Below are positions 16,186 through 27,080 of a stretch of DNA of 51,920 nt, one piece after another. Each line of letters begins with the position of its first letter. Positions within the stretch are counted from its first letter, which is position 1. The stretch spans positions 1-51,920 of the forward strand of contig DBWX01000012.1 in NCBI GenBank assembly GCA_002309175.1, read 5' to 3'. This DNA comes from Ruminococcaceae bacterium UBA1227. GTDB lineage: Bacteria; Bacillota; Clostridia; Oscillospirales; Acutalibacteraceae. A program made the position numbers and the translations under genes. The notes under the pieces are model-generated. The model saw only the letters and a program-made list of their open reading frames with translations. It had not been told where the DNA came from and ran no database searches.

Positions 16186-17312
16186 GACGCCACCTCCTCT
16201 GCACAGATTCGGTTACGTCCGCTTGTTTTGGCTTTGTACAGGTTTTCATCAGCGCGGAGGACGAGCTTTTCATCCGTGTCATCGGGACGAAGCGTCGCGA
16301 TGCCTCCGCTTATCGTTACAGGCGCGTCCTTCGGGAGATCGGGGCAGAGATATGAGCTTTCGACAACTCTGCGGATCTCGTCCGCGCGCATGAAAGCTTC
16401 CTGTCTGCCGATGCCCGGCAGGACGATCAGGAACTCTTCACCGCCGTAGCGGGTGGCGATTTCGCCGTCTTTGCAGGCGCTCTTTAAGATGTTTGCGAGT
16501 GCCTTGAGTACGGCGTCGCCTGTCAGATGGCCGTAATTATCGTTTAAGCGTTTGAAAAAGTCTATGTCAAAGAGCATGACCGAGAGCGGGGCTCCGCTCT
16601 GTCTTGCAAATGCGGACTGCTCTTCGAGGTAGGAGTACATGTATCTGCGGTTGTAGACCGTGGTCAGAGGGTCGATAATCGACTGGCGTTCAACCTCTTC
16701 AATGTTGGCTTCGATTTTCTTCACCTGGGCCTGGTAGAGGTTGAAGATAACCTTTGCGAGAAGACCTATGGCGATGCATACCATCAGGGTGTTTGAAGAG
16801 ATAGCGTTGAAAGCGAAGTCTCTTCTGCCCGTCTCGGTTGCCGAGAACGCGGGGACATCCACGCAGAGGTTGGGCCACTGCCATGATACGAAAAATGTAA
16901 AGGCATACCACAGTGAGTATATGCTCGTCAGGATATAACTGATCTTTCCCGATGTGAAGAAGAGAGTCAGCGCCAGACCCAGAACGAAGTAACTCGGAAT
17001 ACCGCAGTCTATGGCTCCGCCTGATATGTAAAGCGCGGGGAAGATAATCAGATTTACAATGCAAAGTGAGATGATGATAACTATGTTCTGCTTATCTTTT
17101 GACCGTATTCCTATGTATGCAAGCAAAGGGAATGCCAGCGTCATTACGGCGGAAATCGTAATTGCCTCTATGGAGGAATTGAGATTTATGCACGCAAAGA
17201 CACCTGCAATACCGACCAGTATACCCATCATGAAGATTATGTTGAAGAATCTGTAACGGATGGGTATGTTGGAGCCGAATGAAGTTTTTACGAATTTCTT
17301 GAGCTTTTCCAT
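16182..17312 (-). CDS. membrane diguanylate cyclase (GGEEF) with degenerate I-site
   Basis: 376 aa with about six transmembrane segments (residues 20-190) followed by a GGDEF domain, GGEEF at 290-294. DPLTTVYNRRYM and DIDFFKRLNDNYGHLTGD are intact, so activity is likely. At the I-site position it has KDGE instead of RxxD, suggesting it escapes product inhibition, unlike its two neighbours. It starts 3 bp after the secA stop and overlaps the next cyclase by 4 bp, so it is almost certainly translated from the secA message. Its sensor region is paralogous to that of the downstream gene. Confidence 0.92.
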   Translation of the reverse strand: MEKLKKFVKTSFGSNIPIRYRFFNIIFMMGILVGIAGVFACINLNSSIEAITISAVMTLAFPLLAYIGIRSKDKQNIVIIISLCIVNLIIFPALYISGGAIDCGIPSYFVLGLALTLFFTSGKISYILTSIYSLWYAFTFFVSWQWPNLCVDVPAFSATETGRRDFAFNAISSNTLMVCIAIGLLAKVIFNLYQAQVKKIEANIEEVERQSIIDPLTTVYNRRYMYSYLEEQSAFARQSGAPLSVMLFDIDFFKRLNDNYGHLTGDAVLKALANILKSACKDGEIATRYGGEEFLIVLPGIGRQEAFMRADEIRRVVESSYLCPDLPKDAPVTISGGIATLRPDDTDEKLVLRADENLYKAKTSGRNRICAEEVAS

Positions 17313-17315
17313 TGG

Positions 17316-20054
<2,739 letters not shown>

Positions 20055-20105
20055 TGGTTGACTTAATACTCCTTTTAAAATAAACTAACAATAAGTATAC
20101 ACTAT

Positions 20106-20114
20106 AGTATACCA
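20106..20114 (-). promoter_or_regulatory. possible extended -10 promoter of secA
   Basis: Minus strand TGG-TATACT (hexamer 20106-20111) lies about 55 nt upstream of the secA start, without a recognisable -35. It is weak evidence on its own. Confidence 0.35.
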
Positions 20115-20135
20115 CAGAATACATTGTTTGTGATA

Positions 20136-20149
20136 TGAATTTTTATGCA
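20136..20149. promoter_or_regulatory. candidate ArgR/AhrC (ARG box) operator upstream of argH
   Basis: TGAATTTTTATGCA matches the ARG-box pattern TGAAT-4-ATTCA with one mismatch. It lies 18 bp upstream of the argH -35, with further TATGCA/TGCATA half-site-like repeats up to 20192. Arginine-responsive repression would make sense for argH, but this is a pattern match only. Confidence 0.35.
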
Positions 20150-20166
20150 AAATAGTGCATATTTTC

Positions 20167-20195
20167 TTGACTTTATGCACCTTTATGCATATAAT
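20167..20195 (+). promoter_or_regulatory. promoter of argH
   Basis: TTGACT (20167-20172), 17-bp spacer, TATAAT (20190-20195), about 35 nt before the start codon. Confidence 0.75.
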
Positions 20196-20236
20196 TACGT
20201 TAAATATTACTGAGGAAGCACAAAGGACTGAGATTT

Positions 20237-21541
20237 ATGAAACTCTGGACAGGACGGTTTGAAAAGGAAATCGCGAAGGAGACGAACGATTTCAACTCCT
20301 CAATATCCTTCGACAAAAGGATGTATAACGAGGACATCATGGGCAGTATGGCGCATGCGACCATGCTTGTCGCACAGGGAATAATCAGTGAGACTGACGG
20401 GGCAGAGATTCTCGCCGGTCTTGAGGGCATTCTCTCCGACATAGACAGCGGAAAACTTGAAATCGACCCCTCCGCCGAGGACATCCATACCTTCGTTGAG
20501 GCAGAACTTACAAAGAGGATAGGCGATGCAGGCAAGAAACTGCATACAGGCAGGTCCAGAAACGATCAGGTCGCCCTCGATATCCGTCTCACACTGAGGA
20601 AGGAGACCGAAAAAGTTCAGGTTCTCGTTGAAAATCTCATAAATACCATAGACAAAAAGGCTGCTGAGCACGAGAATACGATAATGCCCGGCTACACCCA
20701 CATGCAGAGGGCACAGCCGATAACTTTCAAGAAACATCTCGGTGCATACAGTGAGATGTTCAGAAGAGACCTCGACAGGCTCAATGACGCGAAAAAACGT
20801 ATGAATTTCTCTCCGCTCGGAGCGGGCGCCCTCGCGGGCACAACCTACCCCACAGACAGAATGCTTGTCGCAAAGGCCCTTGACTTCGACGGCATCTGCG
20901 AGAACACTCTCGACGCAGTCTCTGACAGAGACTTCTGTATTGAACTCGCAAACGCCTTAAGCATAATAATGATGCACCTTTCAAGGTTCTCCGAAGAGAT
21001 TATTCTCTGGTGCTCGTGGGAGTTCAAGTTCGTTGAACTTGATGATGCCTTCTCGACCGGCTCGTCGATAATGCCACAGAAGAAGAATCCGGACATCGCG
21101 GAGCTCGTCCGCGGCAAGTCCGGCCGTGTCTTCGGCGACCTTTTGACTCTCCTCACCGTCATGAAGGGCCTCCCCCTCGCATACAACAAGGACATGCAGG
21201 AGGACAAGGAAGCCATCTTTGACGCTTTCGACACGGTCAAAATGTGCCTCACCGCCTTCACTCCTATGCTTGACACAATGACCGTCAACAAGGAGAACAT
21301 GAGAAACGCCGCAGCGAAGGGCTTTATCAACGCCACCGACTGCGCCGACTACCTCGCCAAAAAAGGCCTCCCCTTCAGGGACGCCTACAAAGCAACCGGC
21401 GAACTCGTATCCTACTGCATCAAAAACGACTACACCCTCGAAACCCTCCCGATAGACATTTATAAACAGACCTGTGAACTGTTCGATGAAGATGTCTATG
21501 ACGCAATAAACCTTGAAACCTGCGTCAAAAACAGGAACTAA
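20237..21541 (+). CDS. argH: argininosuccinate lyase, C-terminally short
   Basis: Catalyses the last step of arginine synthesis, splitting argininosuccinate into arginine and fumarate. The fumarase-superfamily signature GSSIMPQKKNPD is intact, as are HTGRSRNDQVALD and PGYTHMQRAQP. The protein is 434 aa, whereas the family is usually about 455-465. It ends at ETCVKNRN, just where a final GG-rich stretch of roughly 20 residues normally follows. The active-site residues lie before the cut. argG is not in the window, so arginine synthesis is split over several loci. GAGGAAG precedes the ATG. Confidence 0.96.
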   Translation: MKLWTGRFEKEIAKETNDFNSSISFDKRMYNEDIMGSMAHATMLVAQGIISETDGAEILAGLEGILSDIDSGKLEIDPSAEDIHTFVEAELTKRIGDAGKKLHTGRSRNDQVALDIRLTLRKETEKVQVLVENLINTIDKKAAEHENTIMPGYTHMQRAQPITFKKHLGAYSEMFRRDLDRLNDAKKRMNFSPLGAGALAGTTYPTDRMLVAKALDFDGICENTLDAVSDRDFCIELANALSIIMMHLSRFSEEIILWCSWEFKFVELDDAFSTGSSIMPQKKNPDIAELVRGKSGRVFGDLLTLLTVMKGLPLAYNKDMQEDKEAIFDAFDTVKMCLTAFTPMLDTMTVNKENMRNAAAKGFINATDCADYLAKKGLPFRDAYKATGELVSYCIKNDYTLETLPIDIYKQTCELFDEDVYDAINLETCVKNRN

Positions 21542-21549
21542 TGAGTAAA

Positions 21550-21584
21550 AAAAGAACCTCTCACGGCTTGTGAGAGGTTCTTTT
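21550..21584. terminator. bidirectional terminator between argH and the hydrolase gene
   Basis: A perfect 15-bp stem AAAAGAACCTCTCAC/GTGAGAGGTTCTTTT with a 5-nt loop, A-rich on one side and T-rich on the other, ends argH and the converging five-gene operon. Confidence 0.92.
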
Positions 21585-21591
21585 ACTTTGC

Positions 21592-22563
21592 TTAAAGATG
21601 TTCCTCGAAGAAGGCGAAGAGTTCGGTGTAGAAGCGCTGTCGGTCTTCGTCTGTGGAGTTGAAGATTTCGTGCTTGGAGCCGGGGAAGTGAAGGGCTGTT
21701 ATATTGGGTGCCTTTTTTATGAGAAGGTCAAAGCCCTTGGGGCTGACCTGGTTTTCTCTGCCTGCGGTGAGGAGGAGAAGGTCGGTCTGGATTTCCCCGA
21801 GGTGTTTCTGAAGTTTCAGGGTACCTTTGAGGGCGGCTTTTGACCAGCCGTAGGTGGCGGACCAGGTGCGGAAGTTTTCGTCGTTGAGGCGCTGCTCGAA
21901 GAGGTAGTGGTACCGCACCGCGGAGAGAGTGCCGGAGGCGGGGAAGTTCTCAACAGGGTTGAAGCCGTCTTTCTTGGTGAAGGGGGCGTACTTCTTTCCG
22001 AGGAGAATCATCAGGGAGAGGTAAGCAATAATCGGTGCTGCGGGAATACCTTTGGTCTCCATCTTTATGAGGGGAGAGCAGAGGACCGCAGCGGGTATGT
22101 TTATCTCTTTGCCGTATTGCTCAAGGAAAGTGGTTGTGACTGCACCGCCCATTGAGTGGGAAAGAATCAGTTTCTTGAGGTCAGGTGCTTCCTTGTTTAC
22201 CACATTGTCAAAGAACTCCTTGAGATCTTTTGCGTATGTGTCGAAAGAATCGATGTATACGAAGTCCTTTCGATCGGCATCCCTGTGTGAATAGCCGTAG
22301 CCGCGCTGTTCCATGAAGAAGAAGGCATAGCCCTCGTTGTACAGGTAGTATGTGAGTTCGTGGTATTTGCCGTAGAACTCACAGTAGCCGTGAACGAGGA
22401 TTATTGCGGCTTTGGCGTTTTCGGGGATGGCGAAATGGTAATGGAGTTTTGCACCGTCAGAGGTGGTGAAATAACCGTCTTTGACAGCGGAGCCAAGCCA
22501 TGGTTTTACCACGGTCTGCATTTTTTCTTCAAAGTTTTCTTCGCCGAAGAGTTCAGTTCTCAT
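21592..22563 (-). CDS. alpha/beta hydrolase, lysophospholipase/monoacylglycerol-lipase type
   Basis: 323 aa, no signal peptide, probably cytoplasmic or peripheral. The oxyanion stretch is VHGYCEFYGKYHEL (His59), the nucleophile elbow SHSMGG (Ser137), and the catalytic histidine His298 lies in GSKHEIFN. The acid position reads AGRENQVSP (Glu270/Asn271), where many relatives have an Asp, so the triad acid may be Glu. Relatives such as PldB release fatty acid from lysophospholipids. Its ATG overlaps the GDPD gene by 11 bp, so this is the last gene of the operon. The pairing with a glycerophosphodiesterase suggests phospholipid breakdown. Confidence 0.85.
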   Translation of the reverse strand: MRTELFGEENFEEKMQTVVKPWLGSAVKDGYFTTSDGAKLHYHFAIPENAKAAIILVHGYCEFYGKYHELTYYLYNEGYAFFFMEQRGYGYSHRDADRKDFVYIDSFDTYAKDLKEFFDNVVNKEAPDLKKLILSHSMGGAVTTTFLEQYGKEINIPAAVLCSPLIKMETKGIPAAPIIAYLSLMILLGKKYAPFTKKDGFNPVENFPASGTLSAVRYHYLFEQRLNDENFRTWSATYGWSKAALKGTLKLQKHLGEIQTDLLLLTAGRENQVSPKGFDLLIKKAPNITALHFPGSKHEIFNSTDEDRQRFYTELFAFFEEHL

Positions 22564-23365
22564 TTTTTACCTTCTCCATTACCTGTCTTGCGACATCGGG
22601 ATAGTTGGTTATCAGGGCATCTACGCCCATCTTAAAGCACATTCCCATGTGCTCGGGCTCGTTTACGGTCCAGGGGTAGATTTTGAGGCCGCGCTCTTTG
22701 CACTGCTTTATGAAATCCGGATACTGAAGGTTGTATATGGCGGGATTTACGGAATCCATGCCGTATTTTTTTGCGTATTCCGGCATCTCAAGCGGGCCGT
22801 CAGCGTAGAGAAAACCGCACTGTGCTTCAGGATTGAGTTCCTTTATCTTCAGCATCGTGGAGTGGTTGAAGGATGAGTAGCAGACCCTGTCCTCCATACC
22901 GTATTTCTTTACGAGTTCGAGGATTTTTCTCTCTATGTCCTCGTAGAAGACGATGCCGGTTTTAATCTCTATGTCGATGGTCTTGTCCGTTTCACTCCAG
23001 AGTTTCAGGACTTCCTCCATTGTCGGTATTTCGACCCTGCCGTATTCCGGGTAGACCGGGACCGGCTCACGGTCTGCGGCCTTGGGGTCAAAGCCGAACG
23101 CGCCGTTTTGGTAGTTGAAGCTCAAAGCGCGCAGTTCGGCGAGGGTCAGGTCTTTGACCCAGCCCTTACCGTCTGATGTACGGTCCACGGTCTCATCATG
23201 TATGACGACCATCTCACCGTCTTTTGTAAGCTGTATGTCGAGTTCGATGCCGTCGGCACCCATCTCAAGAGCTTTTTTAAAGGATATTATCGTGTTTTCG
23301 GGAGCATAGCCCGAGGCACCGCGATGAGCCCAGATTTTAGTGTCAGTCATATCAGTCATCCACAT
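22553..23365 (-). CDS. glycerophosphodiester phosphodiesterase
   Basis: Hydrolyses glycerophosphodiesters (such as glycerophosphoethanolamine) to glycerol-3-phosphate and an alcohol. The catalytic motifs are HRGASGYAPENT (HR at residues 14-15), ELDIQLTKDGEMVVIHD and, later, EIKTG. I chose ATG 23365 (270 aa) because GAGG sits 6 nt before it. In-frame ATGs at 23359 and 23350 have no ribosome-binding site, and an upstream extension is possible. No signal peptide is seen, so a cytoplasmic enzyme is likely. It overlaps the transporter gene by 14 bp and the hydrolase gene by 11 bp, indicating tight coupling. Confidence 0.93.
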   Translation of the reverse strand: MWMTDMTDTKIWAHRGASGYAPENTIISFKKALEMGADGIELDIQLTKDGEMVVIHDETVDRTSDGKGWVKDLTLAELRALSFNYQNGAFGFDPKAADREPVPVYPEYGRVEIPTMEEVLKLWSETDKTIDIEIKTGIVFYEDIERKILELVKKYGMEDRVCYSSFNHSTMLKIKELNPEAQCGFLYADGPLEMPEYAKKYGMDSVNPAIYNLQYPDFIKQCKERGLKIYPWTVNEPEHMGMCFKMGVDALITNYPDVARQVMEKVKNEN

Positions 23366-24704
23366 CGAAGGCCTCAAGGCCCGTCTTTCCGACTTTGGCG
23401 TCACCGTGTTTTACAAAGATCATCGTGCAGAACGCGAAGATCATGAAGGCTGCGGCATAGACGAAGTAGATGTTGTAGCCTATGTGCTCAAGCAGGAAGC
23501 CGCAGAGAATCGGGGTGATTATCTGAGCTGTCATGCTGAAGGTGTAGTAATAGCCCGTGAACTTACCTACATCGCTGCCCTTGCACATCTCAAGTACCAT
23601 GGGCAGGGAGTTTACGTTGATTGCGGCCCAGCCCATGCCTATCAGTGCGAAGATGGCATAGAGGAGGGTGGCAAAGTGGTCGTGTGTGGATGTGAACCAG
23701 AGGCCGAAGAGGTAGCAGCAGGTCATGATGATGATACCGCCGAGAATGCTCTTCTTTCTGCCTATCTTGCCGGAGATTACGCCTACGGGGATGTAGGAGA
23801 TGATGGCACCTGCGTTGGCAATGAGCAGGCAGGTGGAGGCGCCGCCTATGCCCTTGCCCCAGGTCATTTCGGCAAACTTCGTAAACCAGGTTTCAACTGC
23901 GTTGTAGGATACGAACCAGAGTGCGACGGAGAAGAGCAGGAAGATGAGGCTCTTCTTTACGGCGGCGGGAAGGACTTCGTTGCCTGAGCCGTCATCAACC
24001 GCGAGGTTCTCCTCGGGATGCATCTTTTCGTATTCCTCCATCTCTTTCATGACCTTGGTCTCGTTGACCGTGATCATGAGGATGATGAGGGCCGCTACCA
24101 TTATGCCCGCGACAAGGACGAAGAGGAGCATATAGTTTACGTGCTCAAGGCCTTCAGTCTTGGAAGCGGGGTAGAGGACTGCGGCGAGCGCCAGGTAGAG
24201 GATACCGCCAATGGCGCCCATGAGGTTGATTATGGCATTACCCTGTGACCTCTTGGCCTTGGGCGTAAGGTCGGGCATGAGGGCGACGGCGGGGCTCCTG
24301 TATGTGCCCATGGCTACAAGCAGAGCGCCGAGCACGGCGATGAAGAGAATTCTCTTGCCGGCTGAGGGGTTTGCAAAGTAGCTGTTGTCGATGAGGGGTA
24401 TGAGCACCATGAGGACAACGGCCGCTATTGTGCCGAAGAGCACGAACGGTTTACGGCGACCCATCCTGCTCTTGCACTTGTCTGAGATTGTGCCGAAGAG
24501 CGGAAGCAGGAAGAGGCCGAGTACGTTGTCCGCTGCCATGATGACACCGGAGATTGTCTCACCGAGGTGGAAGGTTCCGGTCAGAATGAGCGGAACAATG
24601 TTGTTGTAGAGCTGCCAGAATGCGCAGATTGAGAGGAAGGCGAAGCCTATCCTGACTGTCTGGCCGACGCGTAAAGCGCCGAGATCTTCAGTTTTGGTTG
24701 CCAT
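23352..24704 (-). CDS. MFS/GPH-type 12-TM transporter
   Basis: A 450-aa polytopic membrane protein with about 12 hydrophobic helices. The loop SDKCKSRMGRRKPFVLFG after helix 2 resembles the glycoside-pentoside-hexuronide (MelB-like) and SUC/SLC45 branch of the major facilitator superfamily, so cation-coupled sugar or glycoside symport is the family expectation. Operon context (glycerophosphodiesterase and lysophospholipase downstream) would equally suit uptake of a glycerol-containing compound; the sequence does not decide. It starts 14 nt after the FAD reductase stop. Confidence 0.85.
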   Translation of the reverse strand: MATKTEDLGALRVGQTVRIGFAFLSICAFWQLYNNIVPLILTGTFHLGETISGVIMAADNVLGLFLLPLFGTISDKCKSRMGRRKPFVLFGTIAAVVLMVLIPLIDNSYFANPSAGKRILFIAVLGALLVAMGTYRSPAVALMPDLTPKAKRSQGNAIINLMGAIGGILYLALAAVLYPASKTEGLEHVNYMLLFVLVAGIMVAALIILMITVNETKVMKEMEEYEKMHPEENLAVDDGSGNEVLPAAVKKSLIFLLFSVALWFVSYNAVETWFTKFAEMTWGKGIGGASTCLLIANAGAIISYIPVGVISGKIGRKKSILGGIIIMTCCYLFGLWFTSTHDHFATLLYAIFALIGMGWAAINVNSLPMVLEMCKGSDVGKFTGYYYTFSMTAQIITPILCGFLLEHIGYNIYFVYAAAFMIFAFCTMIFVKHGDAKVGKTGLEAFDVDD

Positions 24705-24718
24705 AAATTTACCTCACT

Positions 24719-26068
24719 TTAAAGTTTTACGTGCTTTATGCACTTTTCATATTCTCTTTGCCACTCGGCAATTTCTTTTTCGTTGTATTTTTTCGGAAGT
24801 CTCATTGCCATGAAGAGTCCGAGTGCCGCTTTCAGCACCGCGCCTAAAAGACCTGCTATGAGTTTCGGCCTTGAGAGCAGGATGCCGACTTTCTTCAGAA
24901 TCTGAAGAGGGGAGATTGAAGCCTTGTTGTTCTCGTCCGTTGAGAGGAGCTTCATGTCTTCGGATGTGACCGCGCCGCAGCCGAAGACCCAGTTTACCGT
25001 CTTCGGGTCGAGGAAGAGAACATAGCGCTTCACGATGTCAATGGCCATGTAAAGTGCGCCGAGCTTCTTGAAGAAGGCCACCTGGTAGTTCCAGAGGTTC
25101 TTCGCCGTGAAGCGGTCTCTTCCGCCGTTTACGACGGTCTCGGCAAGCATGCGGCCGGCCTGCATTGAGGCCTCAATGCCGCTGCCCATGAAGGGCATTG
25201 TCATGAATGCGCTGTCGCCTACGGCGGCGTATCCGTCCGCCACAAGCCTCGACATGGTGTACCTTACGCCGACGTCCACGGGACGGGGCGGCATGATTGC
25301 CTCGTCAGAGACCATGTCATGGTTGGCTTTGAGCGCTGCGGCAAGCTCGCTGTACTCGTCCTTTGTCATGCCGCCTATACGCAGGCAGAGCATGTCGACC
25401 TCATCGCGGTCGTTTAGGTTGCACCAGCTGATACCGGGGCCGTCCTTGTGCATGACATAGAGCGTGCTCTCTGGATCGGGTGTCGCGGATCCCGGACGGC
25501 GCTCGAAGAATGCGCGGTAACCGCTCATGAGGTCGTCATGCGCAGGCTCCGCCTGTATGCTGAATTTTTCCGGCACCTGCCTGCGGAGTTTTGAGTGCAG
25601 GCCCGAGGCGTCTATTACAAGATCAGCCTTGTATTTTTTCTTTGATGTCTTTACGCCGACAACCGTGTCGCCTGAGAGCAGGAGTTCCTCAACGGCTTCG
25701 CCGTAGTGGAGGGTGCAGCCTGCGCCTTCGGCGAGGTCACAGAGGTGCTGAACAAGGCCGCGTCTCGAGATTGAGACCTCAACCATTGGCGGCATGGGAG
25801 GTACGGCGAGGGAGTTCTTCTCGTCGGGCGAGACGAAGAGCCACTTGCTCTTCTGCGTATAGCACTCGCGCGGCGGAGCGGGTATGCCTACCTTCTCAAA
25901 GATATTGAAGGTTATGTCGTCATACCAGGGGTAACTTACCTCACCCTTTTTCGCCTTTTCAAAAACATCGACTCTGTAGCCGTTCAGTGCCAGGTATGAG
26001 GCGGCGACCAGGCCGCCCTGACCCATGCCGGCGACGACTACATTGCCTGAGTATTTTTTCTTAAACAT
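24719..26068 (-). CDS. FAD-dependent oxidoreductase, geranylgeranyl-reductase-like
   Basis: 449 aa from ATG 26068 (GTGAGG six nt upstream; a GTG 12 nt earlier is possible). The Rossmann dinucleotide motif GMGQGG is at 14-19, and the second FAD contact is VADGYAAVGDSAFMTMPFMGSGIEASMQAG, with the GD motif typical of the geranylgeranyl reductase/halogenase group. Members reduce isoprenoid double bonds, or oxidise or halogenate lipophilic substrates. The last ~60 residues contain a hydrophobic stretch (LIAGLLGAVLKAALGLFMAM) that may touch the membrane. The substrate is unknown; a lipid is consistent with neighbours. It is the second gene of the five-gene operon. Confidence 0.8.
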   Translation of the reverse strand: MFKKKYSGNVVVAGMGQGGLVAASYLALNGYRVDVFEKAKKGEVSYPWYDDITFNIFEKVGIPAPPRECYTQKSKWLFVSPDEKNSLAVPPMPPMVEVSISRRGLVQHLCDLAEGAGCTLHYGEAVEELLLSGDTVVGVKTSKKKYKADLVIDASGLHSKLRRQVPEKFSIQAEPAHDDLMSGYRAFFERRPGSATPDPESTLYVMHKDGPGISWCNLNDRDEVDMLCLRIGGMTKDEYSELAAALKANHDMVSDEAIMPPRPVDVGVRYTMSRLVADGYAAVGDSAFMTMPFMGSGIEASMQAGRMLAETVVNGGRDRFTAKNLWNYQVAFFKKLGALYMAIDIVKRYVLFLDPKTVNWVFGCGAVTSEDMKLLSTDENNKASISPLQILKKVGILLSRPKLIAGLLGAVLKAALGLFMAMRLPKKYNEKEIAEWQREYEKCIKHVKL

Positions 26069-26083
26069 AAACTGCCTCACTTA

Positions 26084-26953
26084 TTACCAGTCGGAGTCCC
26101 AGTCGGAATCATAGCCTGAGTCCCAGCCGGAATCCCAGTCCGAGCCTGAGTCGTAGTCCCAGTCGTCATCGTCCCAGTCATCGTCCCAGTTGTTGTCGGT
26201 GTCATAGTAGTTGTCGTAGTAACTGTCACTGGATGAGTAGTCTGAACCGCCGTAGCTGTCATCATAACCGTAGGACTCGAAGTAGTCCTCATAGTTGTCG
26301 TTGAGCTCATCGTCAACGGTGGTTGCGTACCAGTCACCGTAGTCTTCATCGTAGTAGTACCAGTTGCCGTTTCTCTGGTAGTAGAGAGTGTCGTCGTACT
26401 TGTAGTAACCGGTGTTCTTGACATTGCCCGCGAAGATGGCTGTGATGATGCCTATAATTATACCGATTGACATGTATGCACCGAAGATTATGCCCAGGAT
26501 TTTCATTATCGAAGGCGTGGTGCTCTTGCGGGTGCGCTTGTTTTTACCCGAGCCGGAGCCTGACTTGTGAACCGGATGGTCAGCGCTGTACTGGCGCTCC
26601 TCGATGATTTCGGCCTTCATCTTCTGGTAAATTTCATTTACCGCATAGGCCTCATCCTTGCCCTCGTAGCGTACGGCTCTTGTGCCGTCGGCCTTGTTCT
26701 TGTAGACGACGAAGTTGCCCTTGTCGTCCTTGTAGATACCGAAGGCCTTCGGCTCTTTATAATCCTCTCCGAGATGGAAGTGCATCTTCTCGAGCGGGAG
26801 ATTGTGCTGCTCCGCGAAGGCCTTGAGCTCTTCAATCGTCTGCGGTATCTTTACCGCATTCCTCTTGAGAGCCGGATTGGGCGCTCCGCAGTTCGGACAC
26901 CGCTCATCGGTGTCCGCAAGGTAGTGGTCGCAGTATTGGCATTTGAGTTTCAT
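26084..26953 (-). CDS. zinc-ribbon, single-TM protein with Trp/Asp/Tyr-rich tail
   Basis: Not assignable to a functional family. 289 aa from ATG 26953 (AGAGGT upstream). Residues 5-22 form a double-CxxC zinc ribbon (CQYC...CPNCG). Residues ~30-130 are an ordinary domain (VYKNKADGTRAVRYEGKDEAYAV). A transmembrane helix follows (about residues 150-180, IIFGAYMSIGIIIGIITAIF). The last ~100 residues are extremely rich in Asp, Tyr, Ser and Trp, ending in repeated DWD/DSDW units. With the zinc ribbon inside, this tail would face the outside. It heads the five-gene minus operon. Confidence 0.7.
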   Translation of the reverse strand: MKLKCQYCDHYLADTDERCPNCGAPNPALKRNAVKIPQTIEELKAFAEQHNLPLEKMHFHLGEDYKEPKAFGIYKDDKGNFVVYKNKADGTRAVRYEGKDEAYAVNEIYQKMKAEIIEERQYSADHPVHKSGSGSGKNKRTRKSTTPSIMKILGIIFGAYMSIGIIIGIITAIFAGNVKNTGYYKYDDTLYYQRNGNWYYYDEDYGDWYATTVDDELNDNYEDYFESYGYDDSYGGSDYSSSDSYYDNYYDTDNNWDDDWDDDDWDYDSGSDWDSGWDSGYDSDWDSDW

Positions 26954-26983
26954 GGCAATTACCTCTTTTGTGAATGTAAAATA

Positions 26984-26992
26984 ATTATAGCA
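26984..26992 (-). promoter_or_regulatory. extended -10 promoter of the zinc-ribbon/Trp-Asp-rich operon
   Basis: Minus strand TGC-TATAAT (hexamer 26984-26989), about 31 nt before the start codon; no clear -35. It is divergent from the GAF-ABC promoter 21 bp away. Confidence 0.5.
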
Positions 26993-27012
26993 TATATTGT
27001 GGAGGATTAACA

Positions 27013-27042
27013 TTGTCATAATAAATGTAAAATTGATATAAT
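27013..27042 (+). promoter_or_regulatory. promoter of the GAF-ABC operon
   Basis: TTGTCA (27013-27018), 18-bp spacer, TGA-TATAAT (hexamer 27037-27042) with the extended -10 TG. Confidence 0.7.
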
Positions 27043-27080
27043 TATTACGTATTTTACCGATTAGGCAAGGAGGATATGAC

